Below, piece by piece: positions 36,797 through 46,498 of a stretch of DNA of 46,591 nt. Origin of the DNA: an uncultured Oligoflexia bacterium. Lineage in GTDB: Bacteria > Bdellovibrionota > Bacteriovoracia > Bacteriovoracales > Bacteriovoracaceae. The position numbers and the translations under genes are program-made. A model generated the notes under the pieces. It was not told where the DNA came from. It made no database searches and saw only the letters and a list, made by a program, of their open reading frames with translations. How positions within the stretch are numbered: position 1 is the first letter of the stretch; every line of letters starts with the position of its first letter. The stretch is taken from the NCBI GenBank assembly GCA_950061135.1, contig CATLVU010000007.1, positions 1 through 46,591 of the forward strand. Direction: 5' to 3'.

Positions 36797-37747
36797 TTAA
36801 AACGCAGGAATTAAGCTAATATCAACGATTTGACTCGAGTTTTTAACATACTTTCCATGAGTTGATGTGAAGAAACTTTTGAGTGCTTTCTTTGCTCCAG
36901 CAAAAGCACATATAGAGACTGTCATGTTAGCAATTTCATTTTGAGTAATATAATACTTAGAGGTATCATAAGTTATGCTTGCGACACTTACTGAAACACC
37001 TGCAATAGAAGACTCTTTAGCGATCATTTTGTAATCTATATCTTTGAATCTTTTTTTCTGATGGAATTCTCTAGCACATAAAAATAGTGCATTAGCTGTA
37101 AGTGCAATAGAGCCTGCTTTAACGCTACTTAGTAGAGAAAGTTTTAAACTGTATTTGGGAAAAAAGTGATCTAATAGTACTGGTGTTCCAGCATAAGCAA
37201 CGAGGCCGATATCAAAAAGAGATGATAAAAATGTAATAGGATTGGGATTCACTGTAGAGGCAACTAATTTAATCCCTGAAGATATCAAAATTAAAGTAAG
37301 TTTTTGACCATCTGGAGAACTAGTTGTTATGAGCTTGTAATTTAGATAAGAGTTCGCAATTGCAAGAGATCCACTCAAGACATCACCAATATTGATGCAC
37401 ATCCAATCTACAATCGCTTTAGTTGAAAGACCTAATAATTTCCCAATCTCATGTGTATAAGGAAGGATAGGTATACCATGAGGGGACATAATATCTGCTA
37501 TTAAAAGATGTTTTGTAAACTTGGCAATACCATCCCATCCAAACTTATCAAATATAACCGGTAAACTACTTATATCATGGCCGTGTTTAACTCTATGACC
37601 AACACCTTTTACAAAATCCATATATATATCGACTTTATTTGGTGTACCTACTTCGTTTAGAATTTTGGTGAAATTTACTAGCGCAGGTGATGCTAGTTCG
37701 GTGGCAGTAGATGCTAAATTTGAAACGGTATTAATCATGGATCTCAT
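36797..37747 (-). CDS. Uncharacterised membrane-associated protein
   Basis: 316-aa ORF with hydrophobic segments and GHRVKHGHDISSLPVIFDKFGWDGIAKFTKHLLIADIMSPHGIPILP; no confident family. Confidence 0.5.
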   Translation of the reverse strand: MRSMINTVSNLASTATELASPALVNFTKILNEVGTPNKVDIYMDFVKGVGHRVKHGHDISSLPVIFDKFGWDGIAKFTKHLLIADIMSPHGIPILPYTHEIGKLLGLSTKAIVDWMCINIGDVLSGSLAIANSYLNYKLITTSSPDGQKLTLILISSGIKLVASTVNPNPITFLSSLFDIGLVAYAGTPVLLDHFFPKYSLKLSLLSSVKAGSIALTANALFLCAREFHQKKRFKDIDYKMIAKESSIAGVSVSVASITYDTSKYYITQNEIANMTVSICAFAGAKKALKSFFTSTHGKYVKNSSQIVDISLIPAF

Positions 37748-37962
37748 ATATTACAGGTTGGTAATTTTCACTAATGACTATGTAAGAATTGCTAGAATGT
37801 TTTAATGTAATTATAGATATTTAAGTGTTTTTAGATTGTTTTGAATTACCCGTTGATCGATATCCGATTATAGATGTCGAATTCTATAGATTTGAAGGGA
37901 GAAGTCGATAAGTAAAACTACATTTTAATTTACGAATTTTAAACGAGATAAAGGAACTTCTA

Positions 37963-40512
37963 ATGAGTAATGATGATTTGATCAGGTCATATTTAAAAGA
38001 GTTTTCACAAGATGCGGATAAATGGTTTATAGAAGCAGATTTTCTAGAACAGCGATATGAGTTTTTTAAATCATTTTTTGAAAAAGAGAATCTAAAGAAA
38101 CATGAATGGAAAGATTTTCAAGAACTTGGTGATAGTCTTCACTCATTAGCTACGAATAAATTAGCTCAAAAAAAAGCATTTGGTAACATGAATCATGAAT
38201 TACAAAAATATAGGGATAGTTTTTATTATCTTGCATACGGTGAAGATACGATTGATCAAAGGATTAATAATTTAGTAACAAATAAAGATTATAAATTAGA
38301 TTATGTGGGAAAAAGTACTATAAGTGAAATTGTGGGTTACTTATTTCCTGAACAGTTTACTTTCTATAATTCGCGTTCTAGAGATGCCTTAAAAGCCCTT
38401 GAAGTTGACCTACAACTTCCTCGTAAGGTGAGTTTGGGGGAAACTCTACTAAGGTATTCCGAATCGATTCAGGAAATATACAAGCTCTATAAAGAAATTG
38501 TTGGCAGGAAAACCAATATCCCTTTAAGTTTTGAAATTGATCAGTTCTTTAGCTATCTCTCAGAGAATGTCTCTTGTGGAGATGAAAAAGATGCAAATAA
38601 ATCTTCTCAAAGGCAATTTGACGAGGGGACAAAGTTCTGGACTTATTCTCCCGGCGAAGGAGGATCTGATTGGGAATATTGTAGAAAGAATGGAGTTGCC
38701 ATAATAGGTTGGGAAGAACTGGGTGACTTGTCTCATTTTGAAACGAAAGATGCATTAAAAGATCACTATACAGAAGTTTTCAAGCAAGAGGGAAGTGGTA
38801 AAAATAATATAACTACTTGTTGGAATTTCGCAAACACTCTTAAAGAAGGAGATATTATTTTTGCCAAGGCAGGGCGTTCGAAACTTCTCGGAGCTGGAAA
38901 AGTATCAATTGGTTATGACTTTAAGGAAGGTCAAGGTCACTGTAGTCACTATGTTAAAGTCGACTGGTTTTCAAAAGAGGAAAAAGACTATAACAAAAGT
39001 ATTTTTGCTATAAAAACCTTAACTGATGTTACCAAGTATACGGACTTTGTACAGATGTTACTAGAGGATTCAAAGACTCAAGAGGTTAGTTTAGATATTA
39101 AAACTTCAATTGATGTAGACCCAAATCTTAACACTATATTTTTTGGCCCTCCGGGAACAGGTAAGACTTATGAAGTTAGAAAGAGGGCGGTTGAGATTAT
39201 TGAAGGCGAGTCTGTATCTGATGAAGAGTACATGGATAAATACAATTCGTATGTTCAAGATGGTAGGATTAAATTTATCACATTTCATCCGAATTACGGA
39301 TACGAGAACTTTGTTGAAGGGATATTTCCTCAAGAAGATTCAGGTGATGAGGGCAATGTAAGTTACGAAACGAGAGATGGCTCCTTCAAGTCAATGTGTG
39401 AAGATGCTTTAGCCGAATTATTAGAGATCAGGTCTACTTCAAACAGCTTTGAAAATGAATTCGAGATTGCATTTAAAATATTTGTTGATGAAATTGAAGA
39501 GTCATCCAATCAGTTAGCATTGAAAACACAATCCCAAAATAAAGAATTTTTGGTTGAGTATGTAGAGAAAACAGACGGCGTAAATGTTTGTCCGGAAAGT
39601 GGACGAAAGATGAGAATTTCAAAAAAACGTCTTAAAGAAATATATGTTGATTTGCGTAGCCGTAATATTTCAGATCCTAAGAGAACGGATATTTCGAAGA
39701 GGTCATTAAGGGCTTATTCAGTATCAATTATGTCGAAAATATTATCTTATGATGTGAAAAGTGAGACAGCATCAGTTCGACTAGATAAACACATTCGCCC
39801 TTTTGATATTTTAAGTAATGGAAAATATGGTGTAAAAGACAATGCTGAGCCGTACGTACTTGTTATTGATGAGATTAATAGGGGAAACATTGCATCTATC
39901 TTTGGTGAACTTATTACACTAATTGAACCAACAAAAAGAATAGGAGCACAAGAAGAACTTACTGTTGAGTTACCAGTATCAAAATCGATTTTTGGCGTAC
40001 CAAGCAATTTATATATTCTTGGAACAATGAATACAGCAGATAGATCTGTAGAGTCTTTGGATATGGCCCTCAGGAGAAGATTTGGTTTTGAGGCATTTTA
40101 CCCAAGATATGATTTAAAAGCTCTGTCAACTGAGATAGAAGGGGTTAAGCTTTCTAAACTACTTGAAACAATTAATCTAAGAATACAATGTCTTAAGGAT
40201 CAAGATTACTCCGTCGGACATTCTTACTTTTTTGGAGTTAAGTCTAAGAAAGACCTAGTTGAGGTTTTCGAAAACAAAGTTGTACCATTATTGCAAGAAT
40301 ACTTTTTTGATGATTGGGAAAAAATTGGGTTAATATTAGGTAAAGATGTTGTCATTAAAAAACCTGTTTCCGTTTCAAAAATATTTGCAAGTTTTAATTC
40401 AGACCTAAGGGATGCATATAGTGATACTAAGTTATATGAAATATTAAAGTTTGATGAATGGGTTGGGGTAGAAAATCTTTTTAAAAAAATGATTGGAATT
40501 GTAGATGAATAA
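37963..40512 (+). CDS. mcrB: McrB-like AAA+ ATPase/GTPase with EVE/PUA-like insert
   Basis: FFGPPGTGKTYEVRKRA, FITFHPNYGYENFVEGI, VLVIDEINRGNIASIFGELITLIE, LGTMNTADRSVESLDMALRRRFGFEAF; upstream FWTYSPGEGGSDWEYCRKNGVAIIGWEELGDLS. Confidence 0.9.
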   Translation: MSNDDLIRSYLKEFSQDADKWFIEADFLEQRYEFFKSFFEKENLKKHEWKDFQELGDSLHSLATNKLAQKKAFGNMNHELQKYRDSFYYLAYGEDTIDQRINNLVTNKDYKLDYVGKSTISEIVGYLFPEQFTFYNSRSRDALKALEVDLQLPRKVSLGETLLRYSESIQEIYKLYKEIVGRKTNIPLSFEIDQFFSYLSENVSCGDEKDANKSSQRQFDEGTKFWTYSPGEGGSDWEYCRKNGVAIIGWEELGDLSHFETKDALKDHYTEVFKQEGSGKNNITTCWNFANTLKEGDIIFAKAGRSKLLGAGKVSIGYDFKEGQGHCSHYVKVDWFSKEEKDYNKSIFAIKTLTDVTKYTDFVQMLLEDSKTQEVSLDIKTSIDVDPNLNTIFFGPPGTGKTYEVRKRAVEIIEGESVSDEEYMDKYNSYVQDGRIKFITFHPNYGYENFVEGIFPQEDSGDEGNVSYETRDGSFKSMCEDALAELLEIRSTSNSFENEFEIAFKIFVDEIEESSNQLALKTQSQNKEFLVEYVEKTDGVNVCPESGRKMRISKKRLKEIYVDLRSRNISDPKRTDISKRSLRAYSVSIMSKILSYDVKSETASVRLDKHIRPFDILSNGKYGVKDNAEPYVLVIDEINRGNIASIFGELITLIEPTKRIGAQEELTVELPVSKSIFGVPSNLYILGTMNTADRSVESLDMALRRRFGFEAFYPRYDLKALSTEIEGVKLSKLLETINLRIQCLKDQDYSVGHSYFFGVKSKKDLVEVFENKVVPLLQEYFFDDWEKIGLILGKDVVIKKPVSVSKIFASFNSDLRDAYSDTKLYEILKFDEWVGVENLFKKMIGIVDE

Positions 40513-41743
40513 TATTACTGCCTTCGAGCATGATTGGATTTATGTTGGAGAAGGTGAGAACGAATTAAAATACTCAGAGTTTAAGTCTCTTGAGAGATTT
40601 TTTAAATACTCTAAAACTGATATGTTTACAATAGGGAACAAGGCTGTCAAGTTTAAGCAATACGTAGGGGTTCTTAAAGTAGGAGAGACATACATTAAAG
40701 TACTCCCTAAAATAGGGCAAAGTCATAAAGGTGATTGGGAGAGATTACTTTTTGAAATGATAATTAATAATAAACAAATTCCTAAACGATTTCAATCTTC
40801 TATATTTAGTTTGAATAACAACATTATTGATATTTATATCTGGGAACTTGTAAGAGAGGTTGAGTCCATATTTCGAACAGAGATTCGAAAAGGGTACAAT
40901 TTGAGATCAAAAAATTCGACCTCTATCAAGGGGAAAATAAATTTCACAAAAGATGTTACGGTTAACCATAGCGATAAATCGAAAAAATATATTATTTACG
41001 AAGAATTTAATAATAATATTTTGGAGAATTGCATAATCTATAGTGCTGTCGTAAGGGCAATGAGTTTGACAGTGAATCCTCATTTAATTGATGCCCTGAA
41101 AGAGTTTGAACTACTCTTTGATCTAAGAGACGTTAAGACTATTAATTATAAAAAAATATTAAGGTATAGACCTAATTTTAATAGAAACAATGTGAAGTAT
41201 AAAAATGCAATCGAGTTATCCAGAGTTATTATTCTCGGAGAAAACCCGGATGGAGTAGGAGTTGATACAAGTGTAGTAAGCTTTTTGTTCGATATGAACA
41301 AGTTGTATGAGGATTATGTTTATAATTTGTTAAAGAAACAACTTACACAAAAGGGGATTTCTGTTAAAAGAGAGATTCGGGAGTTTTGGGAAAACAAAAG
41401 AATTAAGCCCGATATCGTCATTCGTAACGGAAAGAAGACCTTTGTTCTAGATACAAAATGGAAAGATGTTGCACTAAAAGGTGTATCAGATGGTGACCTA
41501 AAGCAAATGTATATTTACAACTTATATTGGAACTGTAGTGAAGCGGTTCTTTTATATCCCTCTGGAGACATTCATTCAAAGAAAGTAGGGGGTTATAGAG
41601 AGGCAGCCTTTATGTCTGAACGTAATATCCATAGTTCCTTTAAATGTTCGACCTACGAAATTCCCTTGTTCGACTCTGAAGGGAAGGTTGCACCTCACTT
41701 AACATTAGAGCCAATACTGAAGTTTATTCAATTAAATAACTAG
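40505..41743 (+). CDS. mcrC: McrC-like nuclease subunit
   Basis: Overlaps mcrB; YIKVLPKIG; KPDIVIRNGKKTFVLDTKWKDV PD-(D/E)XK motif. Confidence 0.88.
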   Translation: MNNITAFEHDWIYVGEGENELKYSEFKSLERFFKYSKTDMFTIGNKAVKFKQYVGVLKVGETYIKVLPKIGQSHKGDWERLLFEMIINNKQIPKRFQSSIFSLNNNIIDIYIWELVREVESIFRTEIRKGYNLRSKNSTSIKGKINFTKDVTVNHSDKSKKYIIYEEFNNNILENCIIYSAVVRAMSLTVNPHLIDALKEFELLFDLRDVKTINYKKILRYRPNFNRNNVKYKNAIELSRVIILGENPDGVGVDTSVVSFLFDMNKLYEDYVYNLLKKQLTQKGISVKREIREFWENKRIKPDIVIRNGKKTFVLDTKWKDVALKGVSDGDLKQMYIYNLYWNCSEAVLLYPSGDIHSKKVGGYREAAFMSERNIHSSFKCSTYEIPLFDSEGKVAPHLTLEPILKFIQLNN

Positions 41744-42933
41744 GCAGCTTCTTTACTGTTATTCGGTAGAATATTGAGAAATAACTCTCTGTCATACGAC
41801 TTATAGAGTTTGTTAATTAAACCAGCTTGTGCGTGGCCCAATATTGATGAGCGGAGGGCATAAAACTCTTCCTTTGATATTGTAAAATCAGAATCATGGG
41901 CCAGCTTGTTTCTTAAGTTAATCAAGTCAAGTTGAAATGAGATATCATTTAGTTCTTTTCCAAGAAAAAACTGTAGTTTAGGTGACCTTTCAAATGCTCC
42001 TTTGGTTATTAAACAATTATTAAAGTGAGCATCTTTTAAGAATTTAAAAATTGAGACTAAGGAAAAATTTGTCTTTACATCAATAAAAGCGACATCTGAC
42101 TCGTTTTCCTTTCTCGTTGAAATTCTATTACTTCTTTTGCAAAACCAAATCTTATTATAAGATGTTGAAGAAAGTACTGCCTTTTTAAATACATCATTAA
42201 CAACAGATTCGAGTCCTTTTAAATAAGAAAATGCAATACTATTAAGGTTGTAGATTCGATTATCATGAAGTTCGATTTCAGCTTTAATTATTTCTTCTTT
42301 TGCACTATGGGGCATTGATTGGAAGACCTTTTCTGGTATGCAATAAGAAATTATTGAATTGATTATTTTCTGAGAAATATTCGCATTAATTAGTGATGAT
42401 TCTTCTAGAACCTCAATCCTATTTTCAGAGAAAAACAATTCATTTTTTGAATCTTCAATAATGACGGGAAAACGCATTCCACTTTGATAATTTGAAAGAG
42501 AATCACTATATAATTCTCCATCTTGATAACACGAAAATTGTGATAATCTTTCTGCACATGATTTTTGAGAATTTTCGATTATAGTAAAGTCTTCAACTTC
42601 AAACCAGATCTCTACATCGTGAGCATTATAAATGTCATCATATAAGCCTTGTTTTGGTCTTTCTGTCTCAATACTCTTTATCTTGCCTACCCACAAGAAG
42701 CGATAATCGGAAATAAAAAGGTACGTACTTTCGTTACTGAGCGATATTTCTTTAAAATCTGAAATATTTAAAGGATCTTTCTTTGACTTAGAGATCTTTC
42801 CCCAATATCTAGTCGCCTTAGGGTCTTTTTTCTTTGCCTTTTTTAGATCAAAGTAAAATCTATGGGCCTGAGTATATTCTTCTACATTACTATCGAGAAA
42901 TGGATTAAATACAAGATAAAAGTGTTTATTCAT
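41740..42933 (-). CDS. Uncharacterised protein with C-terminal HEPN-like motif
   Basis: FQLDLINLRNKLAHDSDFTISKEEFYALRSSILG: RNKLAH = R-x4-H; stops converge with mcrC (4-nt overlap). Confidence 0.5.
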   Translation of the reverse strand: MNKHFYLVFNPFLDSNVEEYTQAHRFYFDLKKAKKKDPKATRYWGKISKSKKDPLNISDFKEISLSNESTYLFISDYRFLWVGKIKSIETERPKQGLYDDIYNAHDVEIWFEVEDFTIIENSQKSCAERLSQFSCYQDGELYSDSLSNYQSGMRFPVIIEDSKNELFFSENRIEVLEESSLINANISQKIINSIISYCIPEKVFQSMPHSAKEEIIKAEIELHDNRIYNLNSIAFSYLKGLESVVNDVFKKAVLSSTSYNKIWFCKRSNRISTRKENESDVAFIDVKTNFSLVSIFKFLKDAHFNNCLITKGAFERSPKLQFFLGKELNDISFQLDLINLRNKLAHDSDFTISKEEFYALRSSILGHAQAGLINKLYKSYDRELFLNILPNNSKEAA

Positions 42934-43281
42934 TATGCTGCCTCTTCATTATTAGCTACTTTTACGAGCTGATTCCAATGTTCCCAAATCATAACCATTG
43001 CAAATGTATCGAGTTCACAATACCTAAGTAATGCCGATTTTACTTTCTCACGTTCTTGGTCAGACATATGAGTAAATTGCATCATTGCATAAGCTGTTAA
43101 TGCGGCTCCTCCGTTGGCAATATCAGAATCGCTCATTACAAGCTCCAGCTGATCGTAGTCCCACTTATCAAAGACAGGAGGTAATGTTTTGTATGGGTTA
43201 ACTACTTGACCTTCGTCATCTAGGCTAATCCAAGTATGGGCCTCAAAGTTTTTCGATTTTATTTCGCAATTTTTGCCATAG
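42933..43281 (-). pseudogene. C-terminal remnant of DUF2779-family protein
   Basis: Minus frame LYGKNCEIKSKNFEAHTWISLDDEGQVVNPYKTLPPVFDKWDYDQLELVMSDSDIANGGAALTAYAMMQFTHMSDQEREKVKSALLRYCELDTFAMVMIWEHW; family-typical C-terminus with no N-terminal part. Confidence 0.7.
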
Positions 43282-43284
43282 AGA

Positions 43285-43416
43285 GGCTGGAAAGATTTGA
43301 AAACTTTGTCTGTATATTTACGTCTAGCAGGGATTGAAGAGAAGGGCGTGACGGAGGGTCTTAACTTTTTACCCCAAAATACGGGAAATATTGTGTCAAT
43401 AAATACAGTAGGTTAG
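43285..43416 (+). pseudogene. Tyrosine integrase extreme 3' remnant
   Basis: Translates GWKDLKTLSVYLRLAGIEEKGVTEGLNFLPQNTGNIVSINTVG*, matching GWKDLKTLGVYLRLAGIDERGVTEGLNFLP of int at 8247-9380. Confidence 0.88.
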
Positions 43417-43422
43417 ACGTTT

Positions 43423-43499
43423 TTACAGCAATTGCGGTATTTTGGATTGCACTTACAGCAAATGCGGTATAAAATGGTTTTGTTACAGCAAATGCTGTA
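43423..43499. repeat. Three 17-bp palindromic direct repeats with exact 30-bp period (operator array)
   Basis: TTACAGCAATTGCGGTA (43423), TTACAGCAAATGCGGTA (43453), TTACAGCAAATGCTGTA (43483). Confidence 0.85.
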
Positions 43500-43511
43500 C
43501 TGAGGTTTTGA

Positions 43512-43889
43512 ATGAATGAAGCTGATTTAAAAAAGTTAATAGAGTCTAAAGAAGAGTTGTTTCTAAAGAAGCTTAAATATGCGGGTCTTAATGACCTAGA
43601 GTATTGGGAAAAGCGACCAGAGAATCTATCGCGAGAACTCTTGGTTAGATATCTAAATAGTATTGATGAAACGAAGGAAGTCTTTCCAGATATGTCAGTT
43701 AGAGAAAGTGATGGTGGAAAGTACGGACAGACAGGGTTCAAATGGGTTTTTAAGCTTAGAGACAGCTTCCTTATTATGGGGAAAAAGGTCGATATTTACC
43801 TAAAGGGCTTTTTCTTTGAAGAGGGTGACCCTAGGGGAATTGAGGTTCAATCGTTTAAAAAATCTGTAATCTTGAAAAAGGTAAAATAA
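43512..43889 (+). CDS. Small uncharacterised protein (possible TA/regulatory module member)
   Basis: 125-aa ORF directly downstream of operator array; followed 10 bp later by zinc-ribbon gene. Confidence 0.55.
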   Translation: MNEADLKKLIESKEELFLKKLKYAGLNDLEYWEKRPENLSRELLVRYLNSIDETKEVFPDMSVRESDGGKYGQTGFKWVFKLRDSFLIMGKKVDIYLKGFFFEEGDPRGIEVQSFKKSVILKKVK

Positions 43890-43899
43890 GAGGTAGAAA

Positions 43900-44490
43900 A
43901 TGGAATGTTCACACAACAATATTTCTAACAAAAAAGTAAAAAAAGAAATTTTTGATATGACCTTTGAGGCCAAGACAAGTGTTTGTAATGATTGTGGTGC
44001 TCATTTGCGCGATAACGAATATGAAAAGAAGTATATGCAGTGGCTAGAGGGGATTTATAAAGAAAGAAGAGACAAATTCCAAACTCAATGTCATTTTTCC
44101 AAGAATTTAGTTAAATGTGCGGAAGCGTACTTGGAGGATTATCCAGGGATTTCACCAACTGTGTTTTTCAGAGCACTTGTTACAATTTACTTTAATGTGG
44201 TCGATGGAGATGGAAAAAAATCTTCTCAGCTAGAATCAATTTTAGATGCTGAAATTTATGACTCTTTTATTCAGGATAAAGACAGGAAAAAAGTAACGAT
44301 CCAGTTTAAACCTAAGATGATGATTGAACTTTTGGCCATAGGTGAATTTTTAGGGGAGAGCACTTCCACTATTGTTGAGGAGGTTGTTGTTAAATTTATG
44401 ACAATGATTACCTCTCACGATGAAAGACTTAGGAGCTTTTGGGAAAATGAGATTCGAGACTATCTTGATATGTTTTTAAAGGGTGCCTAG
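43900..44490 (+). CDS. Zinc-ribbon-like N-terminus protein
   Basis: MECSHNNIS...SVCNDCGAHLRD Cys/His cluster; helical C-terminus; SD AGAGGTAG. Confidence 0.55.
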   Translation: MECSHNNISNKKVKKEIFDMTFEAKTSVCNDCGAHLRDNEYEKKYMQWLEGIYKERRDKFQTQCHFSKNLVKCAEAYLEDYPGISPTVFFRALVTIYFNVVDGDGKKSSQLESILDAEIYDSFIQDKDRKKVTIQFKPKMMIELLAIGEFLGESTSTIVEEVVVKFMTMITSHDERLRSFWENEIRDYLDMFLKGA

Positions 44491-44650
44491 CTTGATCTAG
44501 TGGGTAAGTTTGAACTTTATTATCTTATCTTTTTATTATAGTTTTGGAGAAGTTGTTTCAATTTTGAAATTGTAATGTCTGAAGTCATAAGAGAAATGAA
44601 TTATGTTTGATTATTTAAAAATCGTAACTTAAAATTATGTAAGAGGTTTT

Positions 44651-44938
44651 ATGAGTAAAACAGCAGTTTTAACAGGACAGTTTTTGTCGGATATTGAGTC
44701 CGTAGAAGACATTTTGAAAAAATATAAGATTGAAACTGTCAGGGAAATTCAGGAAGATACAACTTTATTAGTTATCGGAGAAGGTACAAAATCATACTGG
44801 GCCAGCTCTCCCACTGGTACTTTGATTCACGAGGCTACCAGAAGAAGTTTGAATGGGAGCGAAATTGAAGTTCTTTATGAAAAAGAGTTCTTAAGAAAAT
44901 TTAATCCCAAAACCCCCACTGATGAAATTCACGTTTAG
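44651..44938 (+). CDS. Small BRCT-like domain protein
   Basis: KTAVLTGQFLSDIESVEDILKKYKIETVREIQEDTTLLVIGEG...LIHEATRRSLNGSEIEVLYEKEFLRKF resembles ligase-type BRCT. Confidence 0.55.
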   Translation: MSKTAVLTGQFLSDIESVEDILKKYKIETVREIQEDTTLLVIGEGTKSYWASSPTGTLIHEATRRSLNGSEIEVLYEKEFLRKFNPKTPTDEIHV

Positions 44939-45028
44939 TATATTTTTCTCCCTATAATTATTCTTTAATACAGGTCAGATTTCCTCCGATAAATAGCTAT
45001 AATTATAAGCATTTTTGTAGGTAAACTT

Positions 45029-46498
45029 ATGAGTTTTATACTAAGCGTATTGGAGAGAATTAATAGCATTATTCACTTAGAGCATAGTCCTATTTTAATT
45101 CCGTTAATTATTGGACTATTTGGAGCTTCAATATTTTTGCTTTTCACAGGTTTGTGGAGAGTAAAAGCTCAGATAAAAAAAAAGTTGAAGGCACTCAAAA
45201 AATTTGAAACGAGTGCAGCAATTGATCGAAAAGATTTCGTAAAAATACAACAACTCTTTGAGGATGATAAAGTCCTCCATCATCAGTGGCGTGAATTTGA
45301 AGAGTGTGTTGTTGTTGATCGTATAGCCGATGGGCAAGAAGAATATAGGAATACTATTGCAGCAAGCGAGTTTTTTAACTTTGAGGATGTTGTTAATACG
45401 GCGGACTCTTGGATTTATAATGTAAAATTTAATTTTTTCAATGTTGTTCCAAATCTTCTTACTGGCCTTGGTATTTTAGGTACTTTTATTGGAATTATAT
45501 CGGGTTTAGAGGTTGATCCAAATGCAACCACGTCGGTTGGTATAAACATAGAAACATTCATTATAGGATTAAAGAAGTCGTTTGGAACTTCTATTTGTGG
45601 TTTGTTCTTAGCAACTATTTTTACTTTATTTGAAAAGTTAAGAATGGATAGGACGGAACATGTTGTTAATGAGCTTGCACAAGAGATTGATAGACTTTTC
45701 AAAAGGAAAGTTGAGCAAGAATACTTAATGAACATTCACCAAGCGATGGAAGAACAAAATTCGACACTAAAGACTCTTGCCTCAGAAATCGGAGGTGAGA
45801 TTGTTAAGAGTATTACTGGTATGGGGATAGATACAGTAGATATAGGTGACAATGTCAAAGAAGGTATTGCAAATGGCTTTGCTAATCTTGGAGAGAACTT
45901 AAGTCAACTTAATGAAATACACAAAACTTACCAAGATAGTGCAAGAGTTATACTCGATGAGTCAAAGAGTGTCGGAGTTGCAGTTACATACTTAAATAAA
46001 GCAGTTCAGGGATACTCTGGAAATGTTGATGATACTTCAAAGAAATTTGAAATTGCGAGTAATAAATTAGAAAGTTTAACAGATAAGCAATCTCAACAAA
46101 TCAGTAGTTTCGAAACGACTTCTTCGAATATTATTAAAGCAGCGGAGATAAGCCAGGGTAGTATTGATAAGTTAATTGAGACAAAGGACTCTTTTCAAAC
46201 AGCATTTACAAAGACTTCTGAAGATTTAGGAGAGATGGTAACATCCTTTACATCACTCGTTAACGAGTACAATTCAAAGACGCAAAACTCTCTTTCGGGA
46301 ACATTTAAAACTTTTGACAACGAGCTTTCTAAGGCTGTCACAAGTCTAGGTAAAGGCGTTGGTGAGATGTCAGAAGGAGTAGATAATATTGCATACTACC
46401 TTGGACAGCTGAAGAGCCAGGTAGATACAGCAATAAAAGAAATGGAAGTGAAGGAAAAGGAGAACAAGGACGACTCGCCACCTCCTTTTGAATCATAA
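45029..46498 (+). CDS. zorA: ZorA-like MotA/TolQ/ExbB proton-channel protein with long helical tail
   Basis: NVVPNLLTGLGILGTFIGIISGLEVDP...GLKKSFGTSICGLFLATIFTLFEKLRMDR MotA/ExbB core followed by a long coiled-coil C-terminus. Confidence 0.8.
   Translation: MSFILSVLERINSIIHLEHSPILIPLIIGLFGASIFLLFTGLWRVKAQIKKKLKALKKFETSAAIDRKDFVKIQQLFEDDKVLHHQWREFEECVVVDRIADGQEEYRNTIAASEFFNFEDVVNTADSWIYNVKFNFFNVVPNLLTGLGILGTFIGIISGLEVDPNATTSVGINIETFIIGLKKSFGTSICGLFLATIFTLFEKLRMDRTEHVVNELAQEIDRLFKRKVEQEYLMNIHQAMEEQNSTLKTLASEIGGEIVKSITGMGIDTVDIGDNVKEGIANGFANLGENLSQLNEIHKTYQDSARVILDESKSVGVAVTYLNKAVQGYSGNVDDTSKKFEIASNKLESLTDKQSQQISSFETTSSNIIKAAEISQGSIDKLIETKDSFQTAFTKTSEDLGEMVTSFTSLVNEYNSKTQNSLSGTFKTFDNELSKAVTSLGKGVGEMSEGVDNIAYYLGQLKSQVDTAIKEMEVKEKENKDDSPPPFES

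Noticed and set aside
43423-43499. CRISPR array
   Set aside because: Only three 17-bp repeats with 13-bp gaps, internally palindromic and next to a gene start; operator array is a better explanation. No cas genes.
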